From positions 65,762,447 through 65,826,446 of the forward strand of contig NC_135783.1 in assembly GCF_051106095.1 (NCBI RefSeq): a stretch of 64,000 nt of DNA. Direction: 5' to 3'. Shown in pieces: positions 11,599-24,339 of the stretch (position 1 is its first letter; each line of letters begins with the position of its first letter). Made by a program: the position numbers and the translations under genes. Source of the DNA: Pogona vitticeps. Taxonomy: Eukaryota; Chordata; Lepidosauria; Squamata; Agamidae. Below the pieces are notes generated by a model. It was not told where the DNA came from. It did no database searches and worked only from the letters and a program-made list of their open reading frames with translations.

Positions 11599-11896
11599 GA
11601 GATGGGGATATCTGCACCTTTCACAGGTGCAGATAACAAGGGTCCGGCCCCCTGGGACCGGACCGACCACTCACAATTTTGCTGCTGCCACAAATGCTAC
11701 AGAGCCTTCTTATTGCTCCATTGCTTGCAATAAATTAGCCACTCCTGGCAGGAGGTGGGATGACGAGCCTCTCTGCCAGGTTGCAGAGTGGCTAATCCAT
11801 CACAAGCAATTGTGAGTGGTTGGTCTGGCCCCAGAAGGCTGGACCTTCATTATCTGCACCTGTAGGTGGATATGTGTATACGAATACCCCCATCTC
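11599..11896. mobile_element. TA-target MITE, long imperfect palindrome
   Basis: The element starts GAGATGGGG and ends CCCCATCTC with TA on both sides (11597-11598, 11897-11898), the Tc1/mariner-type target site. Almost the whole 298 bp folds back on itself. The motif AGGTGCAGATA or its complement occurs three times (about 11612, 11625 and 11854), CCACTCACAATT pairs with AATTGTGAGTGG, and ATTAGCCACTC pairs with GAGTGGCTAAT. No coding capacity. It shares end sequence with 28251-28875 and 43931-44519 but not their interiors. Confidence 0.8.
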
Positions 11897-11899
11897 TAA

Positions 11900-13930
11900 T
11901 CAGAGTGTTAACCTTTTCCATCTCCTCCAGGTATACATTTTGCAACACTGTAACATAAACATTACGATTTTTGACATATGTCATGACACTACCTCAAATA
12001 TATATATATTAAGAATATACCCATTTTACCACCCCCGGTGACAAGGATATTCTGAGCTGTAAACCATAAAAGAAACATTTACATCTCTGCATTTTATGGT
12101 GTGTAAAAAAATGTATGTTTGAATTTAAATGCAGGCTTTAAAAAAAATTCTGACTTAAGCAAAAAAGGAAGCAAATGAACGTATCAGTGAACACATTTAG
12201 ACGTGTTATGGACTGGAAATACATACATGCCTGCATACATGTGTGCATTTTCAATTCTCAGTTCTGAATTCAAATAAATTTATTAGCAGATACATATGTT
12301 TATGCTCTATCCAAATCCACACAGTCCCGTTGCCAGAGACATTTCAAATGTTAGTAAAGAAAAGCAGCAGTAGAGATAGGCAAATCTGTCAGTTTTGCTT
12401 ACTTTCCACACTTGTATTTTTAAAACCTCAACGTCTTTCTATCAGATATATGAAAACATATAAATTTTGTTCCACTGATGAAAAACAGACCAAACACAAT
12501 TCTTACCTAGATTCATTGTCCAAATTCCATAAGTGCAATTATCAGCAAGGTGGAGAAGATCCTGTACCTTGACGTGAGGTAGGGATACCACGTCTCCGGC
12601 AAGTGTTGTGCTTCTCTGAATCTTCAAGCATAGATATTTAGGGTCAGTTACACTGGAGTGGTGGACATTTTCTGTGTGAGAGGTGGTTTTAAATTGACTG
12701 CTGCAGCTCATGAGTATACTTTGTTGCTTGCAAGCTTGGCTTTGTTTTGCTTTGTTTTTCCTTGGCTCTTGGATGCCATATGACCTGGTTAGCTGCTTTT
12801 ACTCTCGTTCTTAGCCCGTTTACCTGGAGCCCACTTCCACAGTCAGCTGTCCCAGAAGTTGTTCTAACCACCTCCCAACTCTTGCCTGTCCTGCCTCTGT
12901 GATATCATAAGGCCCCATTTCCAGACTGCAAATGCCCAGTTTTCAGCCATGAAATCAGAGGGAATAGAATGCTGCTGATCTGGTAATCCTGTGTGACTAT
13001 TAAAAATGAAAAGGGATGAGGGGGGGGAGTTGCAACCCTGATCCAGCACCATAGACATAGTTGAATACACAAGAATTCAAAACCATATTGTTAAAAGTTT
13101 GAATTCAAAGCCTTCTGATTAGGTGGGTGAGCCTGTCAGCTTTGCTTTTTTCCACATTTGATTTTTTAAAAATGTTTTGAGTGCCTTTCACCAAGTTTAT
13201 GAAGAAATTTGTGATTTTGTGAAGGTTCCTATCAAAAACCAAAATTGAACAACCTGCTCACTCATTTCTAGATACTGTATAAGGGAGCAAACACCAACAC
13301 AGAGAGATAGAGGCCTGCTTGGCATCACCTACTGAGTACCTTTAACTGTTAAGTTTGTCCTTCTTAGACATCTTCCCAGTGTTTTTGTATTTAGTTTCTT
13401 GAATATATGTCATTCTCTATCCTGTGAGTTTACAAATAAGAGGTGGGTTATGAATAAAATATTTGTTTAATTCGTAAGTAGGGAGTTATTTGTCATTATT
13501 TTAAACTATTTTCAGTTTTATTCACCTACAGAAGTGCTTTGAGAGAGAAATCCAATATATTTCCAGCTCTTCTCTGTTAGAATAATATAGTTATTGTCTA
13601 TAGTTTTTTTTTAAAAATGAATCATGTGATCTTTGAAACCAAGGAAAGGGATAACACAATCATTCATATCCATTCAAATGACCTTTTACAGAGCTGACCT
13701 TTTTACCTTTTCCAGTGAAGATAATAAAAGTTCCTGGATAAATGATATGATTAATTGACTGTCAAATCTCTGATGTGGTCCAAACGATAATTATTGTTAA
13801 AACGTGAGAAATTTATCAAACCATTTGTTTCATTAAAGAACTGAAAAACAGATGGAAAGAGGTTGACAGAACTCAGATAGGATGTGCTCAGCAATACATT
13901 GGAAAAATATATTATCCTTCTGTACAAATA
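11900..13930. other. single-copy DNA; possible conserved noncoding patch
   Basis: No gene or repeat recognised. The stretch 13680-13830 is AT-rich with dense homeodomain-like words (GATTAATTGACTGTCAAATC, GATAATTATTGTTAAA) and includes TGACTGTCAA, a TALE-homeodomain type site. This is only a pattern and could be chance in AT-rich DNA. Confidence 0.35.
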
Positions 13931-13935
13931 AAATA

Positions 13936-14514
13936 CAGTGGTGCCTTGCTTAGTGATGCTAATTTGTTCCGAAAAAATCGCTGCTAAGTGATTTCATTGC
14001 TAAGCGAAATGCGGTTTCCCATTGAAATGCATTGAAAACCAGATAATCAGTTCCAATAGGAACGAATTGCCGTCGTTAAGCGAAAATCGCCATAGGAAAC
14101 ATTGCTAAGCGAAACTCGGTTCCCCAACTGAAATGCAATGAAACCTATTCAATGCATCTCAATGGGGAAAAAATACAACAACAAATTAAAAAAGAGTCAG
14201 AACAAAGTCAAATTTGGTTAACAAAGGGTTTATTAAGTGCACTTTATGATTTGAAACATTTTAAACAGTAAACTTTAATTTTATAAATAACAGAAAAACA
14301 TTTAAAAAACAGCAAACATGAGGCTGTATAAACCATCGTTAAGCGAAATAGGGGACCCAAAATTTAATCGCTATGTGAAGCATGGTCCCAACCATCGCTA
14401 AGCGAAAATCGTCCATAGGGATCATCACTAAATGAAGGGCAAAAATGCTCTGAAAAAGTCATCACTAAGCGATTTCGTCACTAAACGGAGCGCCCATTAA
14501 GCGAGGCACCACTG
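13936..14514. mobile_element. TA-target MITE, CAGTGGTGCC family, GCTAAGCGA type
   Basis: Ends CAGTGGTGCCTTGCTTAG and TTAAGCGAGGCACCACTG are inverted repeats flanked by TA (13934-13935, 14515-14516), as in pogo/Tigger-type Tc1/mariner elements. About ten copies of a GCTAAGCGA-like motif, in both orientations, are scattered through the 579 bp. The central part (about 14190-14330) matches the reverse complement of the middle of 52639-53066, including the words GTCAGAACAAAGTCAAAT and AAAGGGTTTATTAAGTGC. No transposase frame is present. Confidence 0.88.
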
Positions 14515-14516
14515 TA

Positions 14517-17500
14517 CCCTTTTATTTCTGCATTTCACAGATGGAACAGCCCTTTAGGCAAAGCCCATTTTAGAATACCTCTAGATTTTGGGAAGAAAGC
14601 ATTATAAATTGCAAAGGCAAGAGATGGAGGCATAGGTAGGTGATGAAAAGTGAAGAAAAGAAATCAGAATTAGAGAAAATAAGTCAATTGCAAGAAGGAC
14701 TTGGCCTGGAGGAAAGACAGACAGACACAGCTTGCAAGTCTCCAGTATTATCTCCAAAGGCTCTGGAATGTCCCAGGGCAAGTCATTGTTTAGGAACTTT
14801 ATCTTATTCTAACTACAGTTTCCAGAATCTCCAGCCATCATGGCTATAGGCTGACTGGGCATTCAGGGAGTTCCATTCAAAACAAACAAGCACACAGAGA
14901 CATTTCCAAGATCTCGGGCCAATTCAGACATGCATGTAAAATGCCTTCCTACCTAATTGCTTTAGACTGAAGCCCTATCCGACTGTTACAAAACCATGTA
15001 TGCTAACCATGGGTGGAGAGGAAATGGCATAGCCTTGCCACCCTCCATCTCCTGTTGTGTCTCTCTCCTATGTGTAGAGAGGAACAAGTCTGAAGAAGAG
15101 AGTATCCATTACTCATGGATTTTTTAAAATGAGAACTGAAAGCCTGGAAAACTGGCATCCTGGCTCACATGAAGAACCCCCACAGATAGCAGGAGTTCCC
15201 TTGCTCAGACTTTTTGCTGCCTGTATATGCGAGAGTGACACATATGGAAATGGAGAGCAGAGATAATTTGTTAGGGCTTGAATAGTGCTTAGGTAACTGA
15301 TAGCTCAACACATGAACTGATTCCATTGGGGGGGAAATGTATCTGAGATGGTATGGAATTTCAGTCAACATATTTCATTTATGACAATTTACTTATGTAA
15401 CATATGAAGGACATCAGTTGATTATGCGGTCCTTAATCTACTGAGATCCAGGCTCCTAGGAAGATGCCTAACATACTCTACTATAAAGTACTTCAGAAGA
15501 GTTTAGTTACAGTTATTCTGATGTTGCTGGATAGGGAGCAAACTGCATTGCTATGGAGAGTGTGCATTTTATGTTATTTAAAAAAACACACCCAAAAATA
15601 TGAGTGTGCATTAGTCCCCTAACTTGCTACATGCACAGATAGGGGAGTGCAAATTCCTGCCCAGTCTACTATTAGGTCTTTTGGAGATGCTCTTTCCAAA
15701 TCCTGTTTTGAGCCCATGTCAATATTTTAAATGCTTCTGGTCCTCCCGGAAAATCCCATTTCTGTCAATGGAGAAAAGAAAATGGCAAGTCCTTGTCATA
15801 GACTGAATAGCACAGACAAGACAGAAGGGCTCTTGATGAGGCAGCAACTGTCTGCAGAGCTGGGGACTCATTTTCTTTTTTACTTGTACTTTCCCCCCTC
15901 TTTTTTAAAACTGGCAGCATAAGTCAACTACCAGGAAGGGACTGGGAGTGCAATCAGATGGTTGCAAAGGTGCGTGCCTGATGGCACTGGAACGGGTTGG
16001 TTTAAATAGAGAAATCTCCCTTAAAGTGACCCGTGGAATTGCTCCAGTTTGGCTCCCAAAAGCAGTAGCCTTATAGATGGGGGGAAAAAAGGTCCAGCTT
16101 GGGCATGAATCAGGGTCAGGCGGCTAGAGTGCATTTCCACACATTGAGTGATCACAGGGAAATAGATCACAATGGATTCCTTCAAAAGCAGTCCAGATTG
16201 CAATCTATTTCCACACATGGTAACATCCTGAGTGAGATCATTTAAATGAGCAATCAGTGCAATCTTTTGTGTTCTTTCTTTAAAAAGGCAAGGCAGGGAG
16301 CCTCTGTTTCTCTGCACTTGCTGTCTGTTCCTTTTTCCCCTCACCTTTCCTCTTTGGTGGATCTGAAATTAGTGATGTTGTGGCCACAGTATAAACACTG
16401 ATGTTTTATTCGATGATTTTGCAGCAGGAAAAGCAAGGAAAATTGATTTCTCTGGTAAAGAGTGCATTCTCCTTCTCCCCTTTTTCCCCCCTTTCTCTTT
16501 CCCCAGTTCAAATCATGATGCTGGAAGACCAGAAGGAACACAAGGGATCCAGTGATCTTTCACTTTGCCCTGTTTATTCCTCTGTGCTTTCTGCTCTAAA
16601 CAAATATCCCTGATTTAGTTCCTTGTTATACAGCTGCTTGAATGCAGTCCATGTCCCTATTTAAAAAAAATATGTAGAACCCACCTTTAGTCCTAGGAAT
16701 TCTATGTATCTAATGGCAAACACCTTATATATTAACAAGAATATATTTAAATAAAAAACACTGAACACAACACCTGGTTGTTAGCACCAACTAGAGTTGA
16801 TTCATGCATCAGTCAAGCTTACATAGTCATTGACTTAATGCTTCCTATTTATTTAATAGGTCTACTGTACTTGGGATTAATGATATGATTTGCCCCTAAA
16901 ATAACAACAGGGAATAAAAATGTAGCAGCACACCAAATATTCAAAATGCTAAAAAAAATCTGAGATGACTGAAAATAGCAGAATACTAATAGAATGCTTT
17001 CCTAGAAAGCAAGGCCTTTCCAATTACCTGATAGCCATTAATGAGGAAATGTGAGAGGCTTCTGCTGGTGGGGACTTCAAAAATCTAGGTACAAGAATGA
17101 ATTGACTCTTTCCCTACTCTCTACTAATTCCATCTCTGCAGTGGTTTAGCCAGACAAGAGGGTCTCCAAGGTTATCTCAACAGGTAAGCAGGCTTGTACA
17201 GAAGAAGGTGGCCCTTTCAAGGAATGTGATGGGTACTTAGCAATTTTTTTTCATCCTGGTAAATTTAAACTTCACTTGAGAAGAAAATCCATCCAGGACT
17301 CCCTTATTTCCTGGAACAACAGTAGGGGATAGCTCTATTTTTATTTTTCCCTTTTTTTCTGATTTCCTGTGCAAAATTAAACTGGACAGTCCTGCACCAG
17401 TTTGAGCTTGAAGTATTATTCTCTATTATATTTTGGAATCTCTTGGTTGCTCTTGTAAATTTCAGGTCCTTACAGTGGTCAGTTTTGAATAGGTCAGTTT

Positions 17501-18170
17501 GTAGGAAAGTGACTAGTGCTGGACCCTGAAATTGAAAACAGCAGCAAAGAGAGCGACAAAAATCCTGCAGAGGATAAATAGTTCCATCACAAACAGGTCA
17601 GGACCATTGAACATAATCTTGTGTGGGAAATCCACAAGGGGGAAATGCTTCTGCTCTGAAGCCCAGAAGACAGGGCACACACATAACATAAGAATCTATT
17701 TGAAATGCTATATTATTATACTTGATAATATACTGCAACAACAAACTTAATCCCACAATGCAGGAAGAGTCAGGAAAAAATGAACCATGATTGTTACCTG
17801 GGCAAGTTTGCCTCTGAAAAATAGGGTCATCACAGCCTTCATTGATTACTATTCTGTTCTTTGTGGCCAACTCATGGCCCACACTCAGTGATACTCAGAG
17901 ACAGTCAGGTTAATATTATTTGTTTGTACCAAACAGTAGGTGGGCTTTATCAAGGTACTGATAAGGAATCTTGCATAGAATGGCATCAGTTACTGCAAAG
18001 TATCTAGAGGATTATGGAAAGAATTTCATGACAACATTTTTCTAGATAAGAAACCCCAGGGAATAGGAAAAGAGCAGAAAATTCCACAGAAAACTGTGGA
18101 ACCAAAAAGCATCTAACTTCATAACCCTAGTCCTTTCAAAATCTCAGGTCCTGGCCTTGGGTTCTTTTTA
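14517..18170. other. single-copy DNA, no gene seen
   Basis: A long repeat-poor stretch. The open frames on both strands show no known motif and no shared codon trend. No splice-bounded exon can be argued from sequence alone. Confidence 0.4.
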
Positions 18171-18172
18171 AG

Positions 18173-18244
18173 AATCAATCAATCAGTCAAACAATCAGTC
18201 AATCAATCAATCAATCAATCAGTCAATCAATCAATCAATCAATC
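18173..18244. repeat. (AATC)n microsatellite
   Basis: Eighteen or so AATC units with AGTC variants. It adjoins a worn minus-strand LINE, whose tail it may derive from. Confidence 0.9.
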
Positions 18245-18245
18245 C

Positions 18246-18600
18246 AAGGCTATTCAATATTTTAAATTACACCTGGAACAATCTGGTAGCCAATGTAGAT
18301 TTCAGAATAGATCACATCCCCATTAAATAGAGCTCTGCTCAGCAAAGACAGCCACTACATTCTGGACTAACAGTAAGACTTGGATCATCTTTGATGGCAA
18401 CCTTCTCAAAGGAAGCTTACAATTTCCCCTGAAATAATACAGATAAATCCAGGCCTGCATTCTGTACGAACAGGTGATGTTGGTGCATCTGCCTTAACTG
18501 AACAAAGGCAGTCTTAGACCTTGGCACCCAATCACAAGGCAGTATCCAGAAGAACTCCCACACAATGAATCTGCAATTGAAGTGGAGCACTCATCTGTAC
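18246..18600 (-). mobile_element. very old L2/CR1-like LINE fragment
   Basis: The complement of 18262-18290 and 18345-18370 recalls the L2 C-terminal coding region (the segment encoding LLVQNV, compare MVQNAAARLL). The text AATTACACCTGGAACAATCT, followed by GGTAGCCAATG, is the usual minus-strand wording at the end of L2 ORF2. Divergence is high, so the call is tentative. Confidence 0.45.
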
Positions 18601-20815
18601 AATGCTGGCTGGATCCCAGTTCTTTGTGGGGTCCCATAGGCCAATAGGGAGGACACTAAAGCACCACCTCCTTAAGTTCACCCATGAAAAGGGATAAAAG
18701 AGAGACTAATACACTTCCCTCACATTTCACCCCACCACTCCCCATCCCACCTCATCCCATCCTAAGTGGTCTCAGAAGGATACTGTGGGGGATAGCAACA
18801 AAAGAGGTCCAGAAGATGCTTTGTAAGTATAATTCAAAGCGTGTAAGTATAATAAAAGTATGTGACTTAAAAGGAACTGCCTTCCAATGTCCCACTTTGG
18901 AGCTCTCTTCCTTCACAGGTCCCAGTTCCTACTAGTGATTGTTCAGAAAATGTCTGTTTGAGCGGTGGTTTGGTCATTGGCTCTGGTTTAGCCAAGAGTT
19001 CTCCAGGCAGCATTATTTTATATTTCAGCTGTTTTATCAATGTTTGTTTCCTCTTTGCTTTGGATACCCTTAAGTAATTTTCTGTTGCTATAGCTTTTGA
19101 CCTTTGCATCCCAATGCTTCTGCCTCTAGAATAATCCAATCCAACTCAACCCAGTTATACACGAACTATTGTAAATTTGTGAAAAGGAATAAGGCACATA
19201 AATGATTTTTTTTAAAGTAGATTTCAGGTATTGTGCCTGTGGATTACTGGCTTTGCAGAGGTTCAGGGACTTCCTTTTTCTTTTAGGACAGTCAGACACT
19301 GATTCTATTTTAATTTTCTCTACTTGGGATTGCTGGCATATTGGTTACTAAACCTCCAAGTTAAAAAGCACAGCAGAAGTCAACCGAGTTTTGTCTGCCT
19401 TCTGCACAGTTTCGCCTCATTTAGAGAACTTTGCTCAGGGCCTCCTTGCAAGAGTGTGAGAGAAATGTCAGAACCACACACAGAGAGGAGAAGAAACAGG
19501 CAGGTCCGAAGACACCACACCTTTTGGAACCATGAAGGTGGTTAGGCGAGGGATGGGTTGCTGTCTTTGATCCATGGCAGAGTGCCTCTTCTCCTCAGGG
19601 GACAAGCCCTGATCCTGGAGCAACGCTGCTGCAGTTCTGCTGCCTCCTGACATATTGTCATGCTTGCCGCTTTGATGCTCCCCTGCATGTTGTTTTGATA
19701 CCTCTCCCTTTTCAGTATCAGCCAAGAACGATTCCACTGAACCTAGCAGTACACAGTACTTTAAAGCTATTTTCTGGTTGTTTGCTTATTTACTCTGGAA
19801 AGGAGTGTGCTAGGTGCAGCTTAATGGTGTTTTGTTTTGCTTTCCCCCCCTTATCTTTAGTCCAAGATTAACAAGTTCTCAGTATATCCAAGGAATCGCT
19901 TTGGAATTCCCTGCCAAATATGCAGGGAGTTAGATATTCAACACGCTGCATGCTTCTCTTGTATGAATTCCATGTCTGAGCCATGCACTCCCAGGTCCAC
20001 CTCCAGTTTCCTCAGGGCAAAAAGCTTCAGAAGCTAATTAGTAGATGTGCATAAGCTTTGGTCCTGAAGGGCATTGTGCATTTCATTAGTTGTGCTATGC
20101 TAAATATGGCTGAAGGCTTCTGGGGTTGAAAAGCTACAGAGGCAGAAGAAGCGCTTGGCCAAAGATTGGAAACAACTAATGAATGTCCGGATGCTACCAC
20201 CTGATGCCCTCTTACAATCAAGATGCTTTTACCCAGCCCAAGTGTGCCTTTCCCAAACTATCTTATTGGAACAGTTTTCTTATACTGCCCTGTCTAAGTA
20301 AACAGAGCAGACACTCCACTGTTGAAATATTTGGACACTTCCAAGGGAGTAAGCAGGATTTTAAAATAATGCTTAGTTATGCTTTGGGGATTTCAAGCCA
20401 GCTGTCATTTGGCTTTGAGCCTAATGATTCTATAGCACATTAGAGGAGGGAAAAAAGCCCGGTCCTTGCTTCAGTGATCTAGCTAATAAAATGTCTTTTC
20501 AAGTTTTTTTTTAAATTGCACTGATACTGACAGTTGAGAAATGAAATGCAAATATCAAGAATTTTTAAAACAGTAACATAAAAATGAGACTTATTTGGAT
20601 AGTTTCAGGAAGGGCACAAATCAATTAATTATCAAGATTTGTTTTTACTCAGTGCATGTATATTCCAATTTTCTTGCATCTTGAGGATATACAAAAGCAT
20701 TATATGGGGATCCTGGCTTGTTCTCTCCCATTTTGACACTGAGCAGACCAGAAGATAAAAGTTCAGCCAGTTCAGCTCAGAAAAAATGAGGTTTTGCATT
20801 AAAATATAATCATAA
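18601..20815. other. single-copy DNA, no gene seen
   Basis: Nothing recognised beyond low-complexity T and C runs. Open frames of 60-90 codons look random. Confidence 0.4.
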
Positions 20816-20817
20816 TC

Positions 20818-21053
20818 ATAATGTGGTGTCAAGTCAGTTCTGACTTATGGCAGCCCTTTTCAGGGTTTTCCAGGTAGAGAATACAGTACTTAGAAGTGGT
20901 TTACCAGTCCCTTCTTCGGGGAGCATCCTGGGACTGTACAGCTTGCCGAAGTTCACACAGTTTGGCTGTAATCACAGGAGGCACAGCAGGGAACGGAACT
21001 TCTCTGCAGCCAGATGCCTGAACTAGTGAGCTATCCAGCCAGCTAGGTTTTGG
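20818..21053 (-). mobile_element. tRNA-headed SINE with BovB-like tail
   Basis: On the minus strand the head is the complement of GAGCTATCCAGCCAGCTA (21028-21045). The body contains the complement of GAAGTGGTTTACCAGTCCC, and the 3' end is the complement of GTCAAGTCAGTTCTGACTTA (20827-20846), the BovB/RTE-type SINE tail. An (ATC)n-like simple tail precedes it at 20808-20820. Same family as 9505-9775 and 32347-32595. Confidence 0.75.
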
Positions 21054-21984
21054 ATTACAATCCTAGAATATTTCAGTCAGCAGGGCCAGAGTCAGTAATA
21101 TGTTTTCTTGGGAAGGTAGGTTATTTTCAGTGGAAGTACAGAGAACAAGGAGCCAGGAACTGCTTGACTTCTGCCTTTGTAAGACTCAAAGGTGTCTGAT
21201 CACTGATTCCATAGTAGGTGTTTCTTTATTTTTCTGTTTGTTAGAGCCTATAAAGTAATCATTCTAGGTCTTTAAAATGGCTAGTTAAATCCAGAGCAAT
21301 ATATTTGAAAACCCAACCCATCAGAAAAATCTAAAAGCAGAAGTATCAGCAGAGTAAGCTGCCATTCATACCACAAGAATGAGGAACAATCAGTAAATAT
21401 AGGTTTTGTTCATGTGGGCGAAACAACTAGATATCCTCCAGATGTTCTAAACTACACCATCCATAAGCTCCAAACGTAATGATTAATGGTCAGAAGTGAC
21501 TCCATGGCACACAATTATCATTATTATATGAGGATTTCTAAAACTAATTCTGGAATTGGAGCATGCACAATTTGCCACAGTTCCTTCAGTTCATTTGTGC
21601 CTTCTCTTTCCCTGCATTAGTAATGCTCTGATTGCAGTATTTTATTAAAGTGTATGAGAGCACACACAATCACCAAAGCACCGGACAAGAAGCATCTTGA
21701 TTCCACCATGCATATCAGTGGAATTGAGGGATTCTTCTGATGGAGAGAGAGAAAACATGAAGAGTACACAATCTGGAGGACCAGGGAGCCCTGGCAATCT
21801 GTGCACATGCAGAACTTTGTATAAAAATTGTGGACAGGATAATATAATAATCATAATTTGTTCTAATGTATAGTTTCTACTTCAGTTGTAATCAATCAAT
21901 TCAGAACTCCAGTGTTCTGTGGATGAAGAGGCTTTTTGGAATAACTTTATTTCAGACACAAGATATCTTTAACAAACCTGCCAA
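21054..21984. other. single-copy DNA, no gene seen
   Basis: No recognised repeat, exon or regulatory cluster. Confidence 0.4.
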
Positions 21985-22040
21985 TATAATAATGTTGTAA
22001 GCCGCCCAGAGACCTTTGGGTATTGTGGGCGGCATATAAA

Positions 22041-22068
<28 letters not shown>
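21985..22068 (+). mobile_element. L2-type 3' terminus with (AAAT)n tail
   Basis: GTTGTAAGCCGCCCAGAGAC, then GGGCGGCATATAAATTAAAT and seven AAAT units. This is the end signature seen on the L2s at 4767 and 36071; only the last 80 bp inserted or survive. Confidence 0.8.
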
Positions 22069-22071
<3 letters not shown>

Positions 22072-23645
22072 TAACTGTGTAATAGTTATAGTACAGGCTC
22101 TTTTCTTGACCAATGAGGTTCACATTCATATCAGAAATTAATATAATTAGGTTCTGCTATGTGTCATTAATTATGCATGTGCATTGCCTAATAGCAAATT
22201 CAAGTCAGATTAATAACAGGATTTTATATTTTCAAAAATGTAGAAATAGGACACCACTTTTATCTTTGTCTCAATAGTTAAAGTGTGACCATAAACCTAC
22301 ATGACATCTAGTAGAGCATAGTGCTTTTACATTGCTACCTCTTTCTCTATTCCAGTTTAAGATGATCATGCGGACTTGATGATCCCATCATCAAGTCAAC
22401 CACCAAGCATCTTTCTTAAGTCTCTTGAAATCTTGAAAATTTGCCCTCAACTTTGTGCACATTTGGTTGGTTCTGTAAAGATATTGATGCCTCGCCATTA
22501 TTTTTTTTCTTATGGACTTATTTTTCTTTTTTTAAAAAATAATAAAACCAGTATTTTTGGTATGTATTACACCAAATACATGATTATGTAGACTTTAATC
22601 ATGATCAAATCGTACTTCCCTTTGGTCACTGTAGGCATATGTAAAATCATTCTACAGAAAGGTTGTAAAACCAACAATTGTATAACAATTAAAATGCCCT
22701 TGCATTCATGCAAAGGTTTGACTTTTGCTAATGCCTCTTAGGGACACTTATGAATAAATGAACATGATGCAAATCAATGAAGGTGATAAAGACAAGAAAA
22801 AGCATTGGCTTGCAAGCTGAAGTCTAGGACCCGAGATTATGTTTGCACTCCATGTTTTTTTGCATCTTGTGTATCTCATGTCTGCTTTGCTTATAGTGCA
22901 GTTTGATCCTCTGACACCTCTGTCTACATGAGAAAGTATATTTCCCTTACACAGAGTCCAGCTCTATTTGTTTACATCACAGTCTATGTGGCTTTTCTCT
23001 TGGGTTGCTTGCATGGAATTTGCTTGCAGATCTCTGTTTTGGATGCAGCCATGTAGCTGCAGTTATAAATGATTCAAGGAGTTTTTGCATGTGGACTGAA
23101 CCTTCCTATACTATCAACACAATGCTTGCGAACAAAACCTGAAATATAAAAATGTTGATGTTTTCCTCGCAATGCTTTCCACATAACTGTGACACCTATA
23201 TGAAATCTAGTATTCCCTGGTTAGCCATCCAGTTGATCAGGATGGGCAACATGTGCTCTGTGGGCCAACGTTGGTCCTTACCTGTCCCTGACCCAATGCT
23301 CCAGATGTCTTCCAGTTGCCCTCTTTAAACATATCAAAAGGACATCTCAAATGATAAAGGATGTCCTTGGAAACCTCATGAGTTTGATTTGATCTTTCAA
23401 AGCTATCTGGGGCCCTCTGGGCATGTTTCAAGTCTTTTCTTAAGTGAAACTGACCATTTGATTGAGTCCTGTTCCTTTTAAAAAAATATTTATTTTAGGA
23501 AAGTATATCTCTGACCTTGAGGCTTCTATGGGCACAATTTGCCATATGGGTTTTTAAAAAAAGAATAGTTGGGTTGAGGGGGTCAGAGGGAATGCAGTCA
23601 GACAAAGTCTGAGAGATGTAAAAAACAATAGTCCCAGATCTTCAG
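22069..23645. other. single-copy DNA with one perfect hairpin
   Basis: No gene or repeat family recognised. At 22373-22397 an 11-bp perfect inverted repeat GACTTGATGAT/ATCATCAAGTC has a 3-base CCC loop. Confidence 0.45.
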
Positions 23646-23649
23646 AGGT

Positions 23650-24335
23650 TATATATATGCTGCCTTTCTCCTAAAGCAGTGGTCCCCAACCTTGGGCCTC
23701 CAGATGTTCTTGGACTTCAACTTCCAGAAATTTTGGTCAGCAGAGGTGGTGGTGAAGGCTTCTGGGAGGTGTAGTCCAAGAACATCTGGAGGCCCAAGGT
23801 TGGGGACCACTGTCCTAAAGGATCCAAAGCAGCTTACAGGATTAAAGAAACAGAATAATAAATTATTACAATATCAAAAAAGAGTTAAACAAAGATCATA
23901 TTAAAACATATAAATGAGAGCAATATTAAAAGTATAAGAAAAGCAATAGAATACAATAAACAACTTTAAAAATCCTCTTGCTCAACGAGCCATTTAAAAG
24001 AAATCCTCCCTAAATAGAGAGGTCTCCGTCTGCTTGTGGAAGGAAAGCAACAATGGGGCGAGACTGTCTCCCACGGGAGGGGGGGTCCAGAGTCTGGGAG
24101 CACCAACAAAGAAGGCTCTCTTCCACGTTTCCTCTGCACACACCTTTGAGGGTGCTGGGACCAAGAGAAAGGCCTCTCCTGATAATCTTAATACCTGGGC
24201 ATGCTCATAAAGAGAGATGCTATATTTTAGCTAGCATGGACCCAAGCCTTTTAGGGTTTTATAGGTTAAAACCAGCACTTTGAGTTGTGTATATTCAAAG
24301 ACATCCACCCTTTCATAATGAACATGAGGACAAGC
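23650..24335 (-). mobile_element. old L2-like LINE 3' end holding a hAT MITE
   Basis: Reading the minus strand, 24335-24000 covers the end of an ORF2 (wording TTTTAGGGTTTTATAGGTTAAAACC, here split as TTTTAGGGTTTTATAGG and following, is the complement of the L2 C-terminal region). It continues through a 3' UTR ending with the complement of GATCCAAAGCAGCTTACAGG (23821-23840) and, across the MITE, TGCCTTTCTCC (23661-23671). The MITE at 23677-23812 is therefore younger. The 51155-51760 copy carries the same coding region. Confidence 0.65.
23677..23812. mobile_element. hAT MITE, 136 bp, second copy
   Basis: Same length and identical 40-bp inverted repeats as 449-584, in the opposite internal orientation. 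Flanked by the 8-bp duplication TCCTAAAG (23669-23676, 23813-23820). The 56-bp centre differs from the first copy at six positions, while the four 40-bp arms do not differ at all. Confidence 0.92.
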
Positions 24336-24339
24336 TAGT

